From positions 45,445,458-45,509,457 of the forward strand of contig JAVLUZ010000154.1 of assembly GCA_036768485.1 (NCBI GenBank): 64,000 nt of DNA, in the 5' to 3' direction. This stretch comes from Mermis nigrescens (Eukaryota > Nematoda > Enoplea > Mermithida > Mermithidae). Shown in pieces: positions 47,396 to 57,352 of this stretch. Numbering within the stretch: the stretch's first letter is position 1; every line of letters begins with the position of its first letter. Both the position numbers and the translations under genes were made by a program. The notes below the pieces were generated by a model. The model saw only the letters and a program-made list of their open reading frames with translations, searched no databases and was not told the origin of the DNA.

Positions 47396-47397
47396 AA

Positions 47398-47596
47398 ATG
47401 ATAAGTACCATCTTCTAGCATTCATTGTGTAAACACAGCGTCTAAAGCTTCTCGAGTTGCATCACTGATCCAGAAAAGCTTTGTCTCAAAGGATATTGAA
47501 TTAATGGTAAAAGCTTTTAAAGTCTATGTAAGACCCATAAGTACATCTCTGTTTGGAATCACCTACCTGACTTTGTAGTCTCTTCCCTAATTTAAT
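47398..47596 (+). pseudogene. CR1-like RT fragment, part 2 (C-terminal end)
   Basis: Continuation of the 44.0-45.3-kb fragment: the frame reads SLIQKSFVSKDIELMVKAFK then V-Y-V-R-P, then GTTTGGAATCACCTACCTGA, equivalent to the last codons of the intact ORF2 at 60,030 (V-W-N-D-L-P-D). Parts are missing between the two. Confidence 0.7.
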
Positions 47597-47985
47597 ATAT
47601 TGAAGAAGAAGAAAGAAAATTTTATTACTGATACCAACTGTTAAAATACAAAATGACAAGATACATAATAGATGCAATTACGAATTAGTAAAGGGACATG
47701 CGAGTCAATGGAATGACAAGTTTTATGCACGCTCCCACAAGATATCTAGATAAATCAAAGTTTGCTAATCTAGATTTAAATGTTTAGGTTAGGGAAGAAA
47801 CAATGAAGTCAGGAAGATCGTTCCAAACTGCGATGTATTTGTAAAAGAAATCAAACTTTTCTAAATTAGAATGTACAAACTAATTTAAATCTATTAATGC
47901 TACGGGTAATATTATGATTAAATAAAAAAAATCATCAGCTTCCAAACATGATTTATGACAAATAATTTGATACATTGATTAATTG
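47597..47985 (-). pseudogene. 5'-truncated 3' end of the intact CR1-like element's family
   Basis: Reverse of 59,890-60,245 with very few differences, including GAAAGAAAATTTTATTACTG and AAAGTTTGCTAATCTAGATT. It holds only the last ORF2 codons and the 3' UTR. Its close similarity to the 56-60-kb element implies recent retrotransposition of that family. Confidence 0.85.
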
Positions 47986-48139
47986 ATTGATTAAAATAAA
48001 AAAAAATTAAAATACATTGATCAATTGACGTCGACTTATCCAAATTTATTAGAAGGCGGGCTTAACTCGTCATGACAGGCTTGTCGCATTTTGCTGTACG
48101 CTTTTATTATTTTGACTGTACGTTTTATTACTCTTTAAC

Positions 48140-49030
48140 ATCCTTCATAATTGTCGCGTTTTCAGTAATAAATCATTTCAGTTCAGTTTCAGTTCGGAAA
48201 AGAATACTATAGCAACAAGGTGACTTGTCTTACAATGAACGGTTGTGTTTGTTAAATCTTGAAAGACTCGAACCTCGGCGTATTCATTTCGATCTTACTT
48301 TTGCTTTCAGATTAATCAAGAGAGTTACTTTCATTTGAAGACTTTTTCGAAGTCGCACCAGAAAGGGGTACCAGATCAGAAAGTAATATAAAGCCTTATA
48401 TCCGCAAATTTCATTTAGACTGCAGGAAAAACGATTTTGCTAACAGGACGGCTAGAATTTGGAATACTTTTCCCGAAAGCATTGTTGATTGTAGATCTTT
48501 TAAACGGTTTAAGGATGTGATTTCCAAACTTTGTTTAGATGAGTTCCCAGAAATGCATTTGCAAATCAGATCTACTTGGAAAAATTTTGACTTGATTGTA
48601 AAAAGTATTGTTTTGCTACTAGATCAGCTAGAATTTGGAACGATCTACCACAATATATTCAAAGTTCTCCAAATATTGAGACATTCAAGAGAAATTTGAA
48701 AAAGGTTGATTTCGGGAATTTTTTGATGGGGCACACGTGAGCGCAATCTATTTTGCCTGTGTGTCCAGGACATTTTGCATTTTACACTATGCTATTTTAT
48801 TTTCCTTGCGACTTTGTTTTACCCTTGTTTTTTTCCGAATAAAGTATTAGTATTAGTATTAGTATCAAAGGGGCATACGTGAGCACGATCTGCCTGTACG
48901 TCTCAGCCATTACTGGCTATGCTGTAAACTTTCTTTCGTTCTTTCGACATTATCTTTCGTTAAATCCTTCTTTCATGTAATTTTTTTATTGCATTTTCTA
49001 CGGTAGTAATTGGCTAATAAATATTATTAT
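48140..49030 (+). pseudogene. Other CR1/L2-like 3' fragments with TATTAG tail
   Basis: At 48,215-48,320 the frame reads LSYNERLCLLNLERLEPRRI then F-D-L-T-F-A-F-R-L, typical of the RT C-terminal region. At 48,440-48,560 it reads N-R-T-A-R-I-W-N-T-F-P. It ends at AATAAAG(TATTAG)3 near 48,868. A second 3' UTR of similar type (GGGGCATACGTGAGC onward) follows to about 49,030, ending in ATTATT repeats. Confidence 0.7.
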
Positions 49031-49974
49031 TTTATTATTATTATAAACATGCACAGCATTCCAATTCTGCGAGAGATAGGTGAAACCAGAGGCATAACCA
49101 GGATTTAATTTCGGTTAGGGGGCGCTGAAATTTTATGTTCTCTATATCTCGAAAAATCATTAAGAGATACGCAAGGGCGATTATCAGCGAGATCTATGCC
49201 ATGGGTAAAAGACCTAACACGGAACATGCTTTGACTTAAAACATGCTATTGACTTAAAACTTCACAGATATATAAAGCAACCATTACTCAAGCTATACCT
49301 GAAAAATGAAAGCCACGCGCTGCTCATTTGGGTGGCGCGGGCATTTTTTAAAACCCACTCAGGTGTTCCGTGTTAGGTCCGATTCGGACCTAACACTGAA
49401 CACCTTTCTTTTTTCAAAAGAACGCCCAGAAACGTATCTGGGCGACGAATTTTATGTGTGGGGCCATGAATATTTCATAATATAATAAAAGAAGCAAAAT
49501 TATTCAATCAAACCCTATTATGAGAAGAGTTTTTGGCCTGCTAGAAAGGGACACTTTTCCCAAAACACTGCATTGGCTCCCTCCATTGAAAATTGACAAA
49601 ATCCTGGTCTGCTGCTGAAGCAAACGAGTCCGATGTTTTGAATCAACCAACAAATAGACCCAGCAATGACGAATTTGACAGCAAATTTGCACGCCAAGCC
49701 AAACCGATGTGTTTTTTTAAACAAACTTGGGTGTCTCCTGTGTTAGGTCCGGAATGGACCTAACATGGAACACCAAAGAGGTTTTAAAAAAATGCATCAC
49801 GAACTGATGCCTCAATGAGTGGGAAAGTCAGCAAAAATGACAAGATGATCAATGTTAATGACAGATTAAATCAAACGCACAACAATTTTGGAGCAAAATC
49901 AGATCATAGGTCACAGTCAACCGGTCAAATGCACAACAATTTTGAAGCATAAACCAGGTCGTTGGTCGCAGTCA

Positions 49975-50490
49975 ACCAGGGCAAGGCACTGTTTGCAAAG
50001 AAAAGTACTCCTCAGCATCAAAGTCATCGGGCAAACAGGCTTCACAGATCCAACTGGAGCAGCTTTCACATTCAACCCACACATCAGACACGTCGTCATC
50101 CCAAAACTTTTTGCAATAAGCGCATTCGAATTCAGGATCAGACTCTTCCTCCTGTTTAGAGGATCCAGCTTTCTTCTTTTTTATCGATTTTCCGAAATTT
50201 TCTTTATTCTTTGAACGGCCTCATCTGAATTTAGAAATGGGGAGGCCATGATCGCACAAAAAATGAACAGTTTCAATAAGCTGCTTTTCTTCATCTGACG
50301 TAAAAAGAGTAGGATGGCCAGGGTTAGTAAAGATGCGAATAGATTATAAATGTGCATGCAGTGTGGTCAGTGGAATGTTGAATAATTTTGCTGCTTTCCT
50401 GAGGCTCAATTTTCCAGATTTAACTTCTCTTAATGCCTTAGGCAGATTACTAAGTGAATAGCTTTGGTAATTATGTTTGGCGCTAGACAT
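49975..50490 (-). pseudogene. pogo-like transposase relic: psq HTH, start of DDE region, C-terminal zinc finger
   Basis: From ATG at 50,490: SNLPKALREVKSGKLSLRKA then A-K-L-F-N-I-P-L-T-T-L, a psq helix-turn-helix, then a stop at about 50,346. After it comes N-P-G-H-P-T-L-F-T-S-D-E-E-K-Q-L-I-E and H-G-L-P-I-S, the segment linking HTH and DDE domain in pogo/CENP-B-type proteins. The frame then jumps to a K-rich stretch and a zinc-finger-like tail, C-A-Y-C ... W-V-E-C-E-S-C-S-S-W-I-C-E-A-C (50,160-50,010). The DDE catalytic domain is missing, so this is an internal deletion. The + strand ORFs here are shadows. Confidence 0.75.
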
Positions 50491-50841
50491 TATTAAATTA
50501 CCTGGAAAAGAAATAATTACTTAGACAGTCATATATACATTTAAATTCAAGTCAATAATAGATACAAAAAGTGCTTAAATATACGTTACAATAAACTAAT
50601 TTTACAGTGACCTAACATGGAACGGGTTGGTGTTTCGTGTTGTTAGGTCATATGAGCATGTTTAGAGAGCACTAAACTGAAGCAACATGGAGTAATAAAA
50701 CCAAAATTTTCTGAATCAGCACATGAAATAACCTAGAAATAACTGGAAAGATGACTTCTGTGATAAAATTAAACTTAAAGTTTTTTTACAATTAAATCCT
50801 GTAAAAAATTAAAAAATCTACATGAAACAGAAACCATATTA

Positions 50842-53800
50842 CCAAAATCCAGTGATCGTACGGGGACCCCGACCCCGAAAAACCCGCCTAAACCCGACCT
50901 CAACCCCGATCGGGGGCATGATTTTTCAGGTCGGGGTTGAACCTTTTTTCGGGGATGAAATATAGCATTTTATTTGTTGGTACATCGAAGAATTGTATAA
51001 ATAGCAAATAAATTCGGAACAAGGACGATTCGTTCACCAGCAAAATTAATATGTTAAACTCGACACTCGCGATATTTCATAAAAAGTACGCCTGGTCGCC
51101 TTGTTGTTAAGATGTACATACATGTTCGCATATTTTCCATTATGAAGTGCGCCGAAATTACTGCGGAATCACAGGCGTAGCTGGGGAGGGAATGGAGGCA
51201 CATGCCCCCAGAATTTTTCAGAAATTATGTTGATGTTTCTGGCGCAATGTGTCCAGAACATTGAGTTTAAAGACATAAACGTCAAAATTTTCCGGCGCTT
51301 CGCGCCGAGTCATTATTATTTATTTTTAAACAGATCCAATGAATTTAAGAGCTTGAATCTGTTAAAATAATCCAGCACTTCGCAGCACTTTAGTGATTTA
51401 ATGCACTATTAGTTCATTGAATGAAACTGCACATGCTTGTTGAACATAGTAGTAAAGTGCGAAAATGTTTGCGTACCAATTTATCTAAGAAAGAAAGAAA
51501 GGAAAGAAAGATTTATTCGGTCTACAAAATAAACGTACAAATTTAAAATATACGTACACATTACAATACAAATAATAAGGAAAAAGACAAATGTCATATA
51601 AATGCATAATTGAAATTCATGTACATATTGCAAACACACGTATTTAATTGTAAAAAACGAATAAAGTGATTAAAGAAAGTAGTGTATGTAAATGTAAGAC
51701 ACGCGGGTAACGTACAGGCAATGAATTATAACTGCGCTTAGATACGCCCTTGCGAAAAATGGATAAATCAAATTGTTTCAATTTCATCGTAAAAATGTTG
51801 AATTAGCTGAGAAGATGATATCATCAAGCAATAATTCCAGACAGAAATCACACGATTGCAAAATTCAAATTTTCTAACATTTTTGTTTACACGGTTAACG
51901 TAAAGTTTGCAAGAATTTACAGCACGATTTGAGTTTACATTAAATGTGAAGAAGTCTTCAACAGGTAACAAATTATCCTTGATTATAGAGCGTGTCATTG
52001 ATAAATCACTTTGCATTCTACGTAATTCGAGTCTCTCCAAGCCCAATTCCTTGTAATCGGGCATCGTAGGAGATAGTTTTATCAGAAAAAATTCGTTTGG
52101 TAAATTTTCTTGGACATTTTCAACATTATTTATGTCACATAACAGATAAGGATTCCAAACAGACGAACCATATTCCAAAATTGGTCTGACATAGGTTGTA
52201 AAGGCTTTTACTAACAAAGTTTTATCTCTTGAAACAAAACTCCGTAAAATCAAGTTTGCAATTCTCGCGCCTTTTTTTAGCAATGTTTGTACAATGAGTT
52301 CTAGAAGATAAATCTTTACTTATTAAGACACCAAGATCCTTCACCTCCGATATCATCATGGGATTTCAAAATTATCTATACCGCAAGAGTGCTTGGGATT
52401 AGATTTTCCTAAATGCAAAACAAAACATTTGCTGAGTGAGATCTTAAGCTTGCCAGATATCAGCCCACCTCTTAATATGCATTAGATCATTTTGCAAGTC
52501 CAAAAAATTGGAAGCTGAATTAGATATTTTAACATCATCAGCAAATAGGCGAAATTGAGCTGGGTAAATTGAAAAGTCACATAAATCATTTATGAATAAC
52601 AAAAAAAGGGTAGGGCCTAAACGCTACGCCTGTGGCACCCCACTGGAAACAGGGAGCGGAAGAGACACTGAATCTCCAACTCTAACCCTTTGGGATCTAT
52701 TACTCAAAAGCATTTTAACCAATTTAGCAAAAACCACTTATGCCATAGGCAGCTAATTTTATAAGCAGTTTTTCATGCGAAACTGTATCAAAAGCTTACA
52801 AAAATCGATATAAACAATATCGATTGGGCAATTTTCATCAAGATTTTTGGACCACTGATTTTTGCACTTTAAAAGTTGCAGTGTACAAGATTTATTTTTT
52901 CTAAATCCAAACTGATTTTCAGAAAGCAAATTATTTTCATTTAAATGGGTAGTTAGGCTAATATTAATTATCGATTCCATGACCTTACACAGAACACAAC
53001 AAAGGGACACGGGCCGATAGTTTTCAATGGATGATTAGTCACCTTTCTTAGGTATAGGCACAACAATAGCTTCCCTCCACAGGTCGGGGGATGCACCCTG
53101 TCCTGTAAGAAACTTCAAAAATTGACATCAAAGGTCTAACAAGGACTAGTTCTTAGCTTTTTCAAAATATATATCTATTCTCTGCTTTGTTTATCTTTCT
53201 TTACAAGGACACATAAATTCTATTTTAAATGAAAGGAAAGGTTCAATTTTCTTGTGTTTTGCGCATTTTCTGTTTTCTGAACTAGTTAATAAGAAGGCCA
53301 CAAATGGGCCTGAAAATGGTAAGAACGAAATTCTCATTGATACATCTTTCAATGACTTATTGGTTGCTGCGACCCGTTGCTGCGCTACATACTTAGCAGA
53401 GGTTGAAAAACGCATTTCTAGCTCAGAAGTTTTGTGCAGTGTAGGTGTTCATCAATTTTAAGTTATTTTGGACTTAATTCGAATCGAGATTTTGCCAATT
53501 TGCGAAAATTTTAACTTTACTTAATTAAAAATTGATGTGCTTTTTTACAAAATTTTCGGGGGTTCTGCTCTGACCTCGCTGGTGGCGCTTGAGCGCGTCA
53601 CCCCAGACTCCCACGCCGTACAATCTCGTTCTACATGTTGAAAGAGATTTTTAGGAGGACAGAAAAAGGTAAAAGGATTAGGAATTTTAAAATTTTCGGC
53701 GCTTTGCGCCGCAATTAGTTTATCTGTTCTGTATGATTTAAGCGGTATAAATTGAGTTTAAAGAGTAAAAACGTCAAAATTTTCCTGCGCTTAGTACCGC

Positions 53801-54305
53801 CGATTATTGTCTAGGGCGGTAAAATATGATTGAATTTCTTGATGCTTTGCGCCACTTATGATTTCCGAACTGTTTATCAATAAAAAGGCGTAAATTCTAC
53901 ATGAAAACTGTAAAAATTTCGAAAATTTTCGGCGCCTCGCGCCATTGGCTCCTCTACAATCAGTGCGCCATAGAAAACCATTATGAAAAAACTGTGGAAG
54001 AATACGAAAAAGTGAGAGCGATTAGTGATTAAAATTGAAAGTAATGCTAAATTGCTAAAACCATGCTTGAACTTGGAATGAAAATAAAATGTTGAACATA
54101 ACCAGCTTTATTAGTATGCTCTACAAACAAGTGAAGGTATCGTTTATATCCTTTTCAAATTGGTATGTAATCAAGCAATGTTAATTGTTAATCTTCAACC
54201 CCGACCCCGACTCCGACCCCGACCCCGAAAACCGGGGTTTCTCATCCCCGACCCCGACCCTGATCGGGGGTGAAAATCTGACCCCGTACGATCACTGCCA
54301 AAATC
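50842..54305. mobile_element. hAT-type element, GGGGTC-rich ends, interrupted by a CR1-like insertion
   Basis: Element 50,850-54,297, same ends as the 35,962 element (CAGTGATCGTACGGGGACC / CCCCGTACGATCACTG). Exact direct repeat CCAAAATC at 50,842-50,849 and 54,298-54,305. Without the inserted retroelement it would be about 1,760 bp, close to the 1,727 bp of its sister. Confidence 0.93.
51482..53177 (-). pseudogene. 5'-truncated CR1-like retrotransposon inside the hAT element
   Basis: Insertion 51,488-53,171 on the - strand, flanked by TATCTA on both sides and absent from the sister hAT element, where ATTTATCTATTCTCTGC is uninterrupted at 36,583. The 3' end has a (TTTC)n tail. - strand blocks: SENQFGFRKNKSC and D-I-V-Y-I-D-F-C (52,759-53,010), and KAFTTYVRPILEYGSSVWNP (51,768-52,283), all RT and RT C-terminal. 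Frames are broken; no endonuclease. Confidence 0.88.
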
Positions 54306-54739
54306 ATACAGTTTAACCAAAAAACATGTTTTTAGGCAACTAGAAGCTCTAGTTTATCATTCAGGTAAAAATCCTGAGCTATCGCCGCACAGGGTACAGT
54401 AAAAGTGCTTTGACAAAGCGTGTTCCTTGTTAGGATACCGTTCCGAGTTAGGTCGTTTACCTAACTAATGAAGAAAAAATTTGAAAACAATCGAAAAATT
54501 TTTTGCTCGAGTTCAAACATGCCTTCAAATGTATGACTAATTTCTCAATATCATGTTAACTGACCGCCGCAACAAGAAAAGACGAGGACCGGACAACCCG
54601 CGACGCGAGAAAAGCCATAAAATATTGCACTACAGTAATAAGCCGTAAAGCGAAAATGTGTTACTAGATAGGATCATTTGAAACATATAGGTACCCATCT
54701 ATCTATGTATTTGTCAAGTTTCTAAATGCTGTTTGATAA

Positions 54740-54838
54740 AACTACAAATGCTATAATCGCAATCTGTCAGTTTATTGTCGGGCTGGAAACAGTTTTTAAA
54801 TTAATGACCAAAGTTGTTTCAAACAGACTATATATAGC
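54740..54838. repeat. Partial copy of the TAGTCTGTTTCAC MITE
   Basis: ATAATCGCAATCTGTCAG, TTTATTGTCG and GTTTCAAACAGACTATA match the right half of the MITE at 2,953/5,986. Confidence 0.6.
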
Positions 54839-54952
54839 CCGTTTAATTTAACTTAGAGTGTATCTAAAAAAATTAAACTGGCTGCAAGAGCGTTTAAAAC
54901 TAATACGCCTCATGCGATTTTCTACATTGAATCGAATCATAGGAAACGTAAG

Positions 54953-55197
54953 AGTATAGTCCGTTTCATTAAACTTTGAGGTTTTTGAAAAAGTTCAAAG
55001 TGACTACAAAAGTGGCTTAGAGTCAATAGCAAGCGAAGTGAATAGTCTTACAGTAGGTATATCGAGTCATGATTAGACGCTTGCTATTGCCAAACCGCAT
55101 CACTGCATCAAAAGTTTAAACCATTTTTGTATCCCCGATTAACGCAAAAAAGCTGGCATTGGAAGAGAACGTCAAAGTTGAATGAAACAGCCTATAT
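54953..55197. mobile_element. MITE with GTCCGTTTCATT ends
   Basis: AGTCCGTTTCATTAAACTTTG at the left is roughly inverse to CAAAGTTGAATGAAACAGCCT at the right. The body contains GACGCTTGCTATTGCCAAAC, also found near 15,865-15,890. No coding. Confidence 0.6.
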
Positions 55198-55812
55198 GTA
55201 GTAAGGGTGGACCATCCGGCTTCAGTGTCAGCACCCCGTCGCTACTGCTCACCACACCACCCTTTTTGCCAGTCGACCGAAAATATGATACATAAAGCCA
55301 CTCGGTCGCTAACGTCATAAAACGCGCTCGCTCGCTAACGTCATAAAAACGCGCCCATCAATTAAATCTTAAACATTTCCAGCATGAAACGCACCTTTAA
55401 AAAGAAATTAGGAGCAGCATATTCGCTTTGCCATCAAAACAGTACCGGTGGTGAAAATTACGGCCGCGGCGTTAGGAAATGTCAATTTGGCGGCCGGAAA
55501 TATGTGTAATTCAAGCTCTAAGCGCACAAACTTTTTAGGCATCCAAGCCAGTGTTGACAGGTGTGACCTTTTTCCGTCAGATTGACGGTTTTTTGGGTGC
55601 GTTGACGGGTTTTCGACGGGAAGGGGTTTTTGACCGGTTTTGTGACGGATTTTGATCGCTTTTGACGGTTTTTGAGGATTTTGAACTTCAGCAAGTTATA
55701 TCATTTTCGCATAACAAAACGCTTATAGGAATTACTGTAATTAGATAGAGCAGCAGCAATAAAGGGAAAGTGCAACATTAACACGGAGTAACTTAACGCA
55801 AGGAAAAATAAA
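55198..55812. other. Short tandem motifs, no gene
   Basis: A CGCTCGCTAACGTCATAAAA unit is repeated about twice at 55,297-55,350. TTTTGACGG / CCGTCA words recur about eight times at 55,570-55,675. Otherwise nothing recognised. Confidence 0.45.
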
Positions 55813-55960
55813 ATCAGGGTTGCCAGATCGGGGGCTTTCCCCCATTTTGGGGGTTTTTTAGGGCCCTTTGGGGTTTTTTTTGGGGTTTTAGCTCACGGGG
55901 GATTTCATGGGGGTTTTTCAAAATTTTTGAGGATTTTTTGGGTTTTTTTTTCATTCAATG
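55813..55960 (+). repeat. GGGGTTTT-rich end of a CAGGGTTGCC hAT-like element
   Basis: CAGGGTTGCCAGATCGGGGG followed by repeated GGGGTTTTTT. Same class of terminus as at 42,321 and 25,150. The partner end was not identified. Confidence 0.5.
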
Positions 55961-56275
55961 TGCAAGTAATCAAATTTTAGTGAGTTTAGAGGCGTAAGCT
56001 TTTGTCAATAGTAGCCAAAATGACAGCACAGTCGTGCGCTGCCCAGCTCAGCTGACCTTTTTTTATTTCAGGACTTCGGTTCTTAGCCCTGTGATCACGG
56101 TAGAATTTATTTCACTTCTTCTAAAATATAGTGTTAATAAACAGTCGCCATCGATTCGACTAATTTTATTTGAAAGATTAGCGAACCCTAAGTACACAAA
56201 GGTGAGTGTTGTTACAATAATACTAGAAATCTAGGGAGGTTTTGACGACCCATATTAAAGGAAGTCTTTCGCTCC

Positions 56276-56377
56276 ATGTCCGATCCGAACATCATTAAAG
56301 CTCAAAACGAGAAGATTGAAAAATACGAGAAGAAACTAAGAGGGGCTCGACGCGTCGCCATTGTCAAGTTACGATAA
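56276..56377 (+). CDS. Small upstream ORF in the retrotransposon leader
   Basis: 33 codons: MSDPNIIKAQNEKIEKYEKK then L-R-G-A-R-R-V-A-I-V-K-L-R. Charged, probably helical, with no match recognised. It lies 40 bases before the ORF1 ATG; it may be a genuine small ORF or a relic. Confidence 0.3.
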   Translation: MSDPNIIKAQNEKIEKYEKKLRGARRVAIVKLR

Positions 56378-56417
56378 TTGATCACCGGCTTGTCTTATTA
56401 TTATTACAATACACATT

Positions 56418-57352
56418 ATGGGCGGTAAAAATCGCGGATCAAAAATTTACGTCAACAATCAACACTCTAAATCACCACCGCAACGAACGGGAAATTTTAC
56501 TCTCCTTAATACAGAAGATGACAATAATAGTCTTTGTGTCATTTGCGCGGAGACAGTTACGGATAGTCATATTTCGGCTGTTCAATGTGGACTATGTCAT
56601 AAGTGGGCACATGCTGAGTGCCTTAATCTACCATCAGCACTTATTTCATATTTCAATAGTTCGTCCTATATTGACGCTTCTTACTCTTTTCCATTCGTTT
56701 GCTCCTTGTGTAAACCCCTGTTCGAAAATTTCGCTTCTTTACCGGCTAAGATGGCTACTTTAGAATCTCGTCTAAACTCAATTGAATCAAAAATCGGCGC
56801 TTCTACGTCACCCAGCATCGTCGATATAGGCTTATTAATTCAAGATGGTCTAGAACGTGAATCAAAAAAGTCGAATGCGGTCGTATTTGGTTTAGCCGAA
56901 TCTAACGATGACCTTGTTTCGGTTAAATCTTTAATTGATGATTATAATAAAGACTCGATTTTTCATCTGCCGATATAACGCAGGTATTTAGAGACGGTCC
57001 CAAATATTCAGACAAACCTCAGTTTCTGAAAGTTTGTCTTTCTTCGTCACGTGCTCAACGTCGCTTTATTGGTCTTATCAACAAAGTTGTCCGCCCTGCA
57101 AATCCAACAAACGTCTACTCGAAATTACGTGCGCGACCGGATTTGTCGTTTCTTCAGCGAAAACGTCAGCGTGAACTTAACGACGAGTTGCACCAACGAC
57201 TGGACGCGGGCGAGACTAATCTATATATCGACTTTAGGGATGACTGTGTGAAGAAGAAAACTGTACGAGTCTATGATCCTCGTTCTACAGCCCCTAAACC
57301 ATCTAATCCCAAATTTCGTGCTCAACATGGTCAACACGCGTCTAATATTTAG
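56418..57352 (+). CDS. Retrotransposon ORF1, PHD-finger protein, one-base frameshift
   Basis: Starts MGGKNRGSKI. Cysteines and histidine at residues 40, 43, 57, 60, 65, 68, 95 and 98 form a C4HC3 PHD finger; a helical region follows (LESRLNSIESKI). The frame stops at 56,978, but the downstream frame, beginning about S-A-D-I-T-Q-V-F, carries on to 57,352 through RRFIGLINKVVRPANPTNVY and FLQRKRQRELNDELHQRLDA. Adding one T in the run ATTTTTC at 56,955-56,961 would join them, so this is a one-base deletion or a slippage site. In CR1-like elements ORF1 proteins bind the element RNA. The frame ends at TAG 57,350-57,352, directly in frame with ORF2. Confidence 0.78.

Larger units (their letters stand above)
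45329..47397. mobile_element. 2-kb foldback with tandem-repeat ends, inserted in the RT fragment
   Basis: Left end (GCAGTCAACTGCAGGTAATA) is the inverse of the right end (TATTACCTGCAGTTGACTG). The left carries about two, the right four copies of a 59-60-bp unit (TTGACTGCATATAATTTTAC ... CTGCAGTCTAGGC). Inside, 46,293-46,560 and 46,880-47,140 form a second long inverted repeat with hairpin H3 at the apex, and a hAT MITE sits at 45,467. Target duplication not evident. Its insertion into a CR1-like fragment is shown by resumption of RT coding at 47,398. ORF 46,881-47,090 lies in an arm. Confidence 0.75.
49211..54466. mobile_element. pogo/Tigger-like DNA transposon, internally deleted, carrying nested insertions
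   Basis: Left terminal sequence CCTAACACGGAACATGCTTT (49,213) is mirrored at the right by AAAGCGTGTTCCTTGTTAGG (54,415-54,434). Extra palindromes of the same motif occur inside, for example GTTAGGTCCGATTCGGACCT at 49,372, and at 49,743 and 50,610-50,650. A - strand transposase relic with psq-type HTH lies at 49,975-50,490. The hAT element at 50,850-54,297 is inserted in its right half. The exact outer ends and TA duplication are uncertain. Confidence 0.6.
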
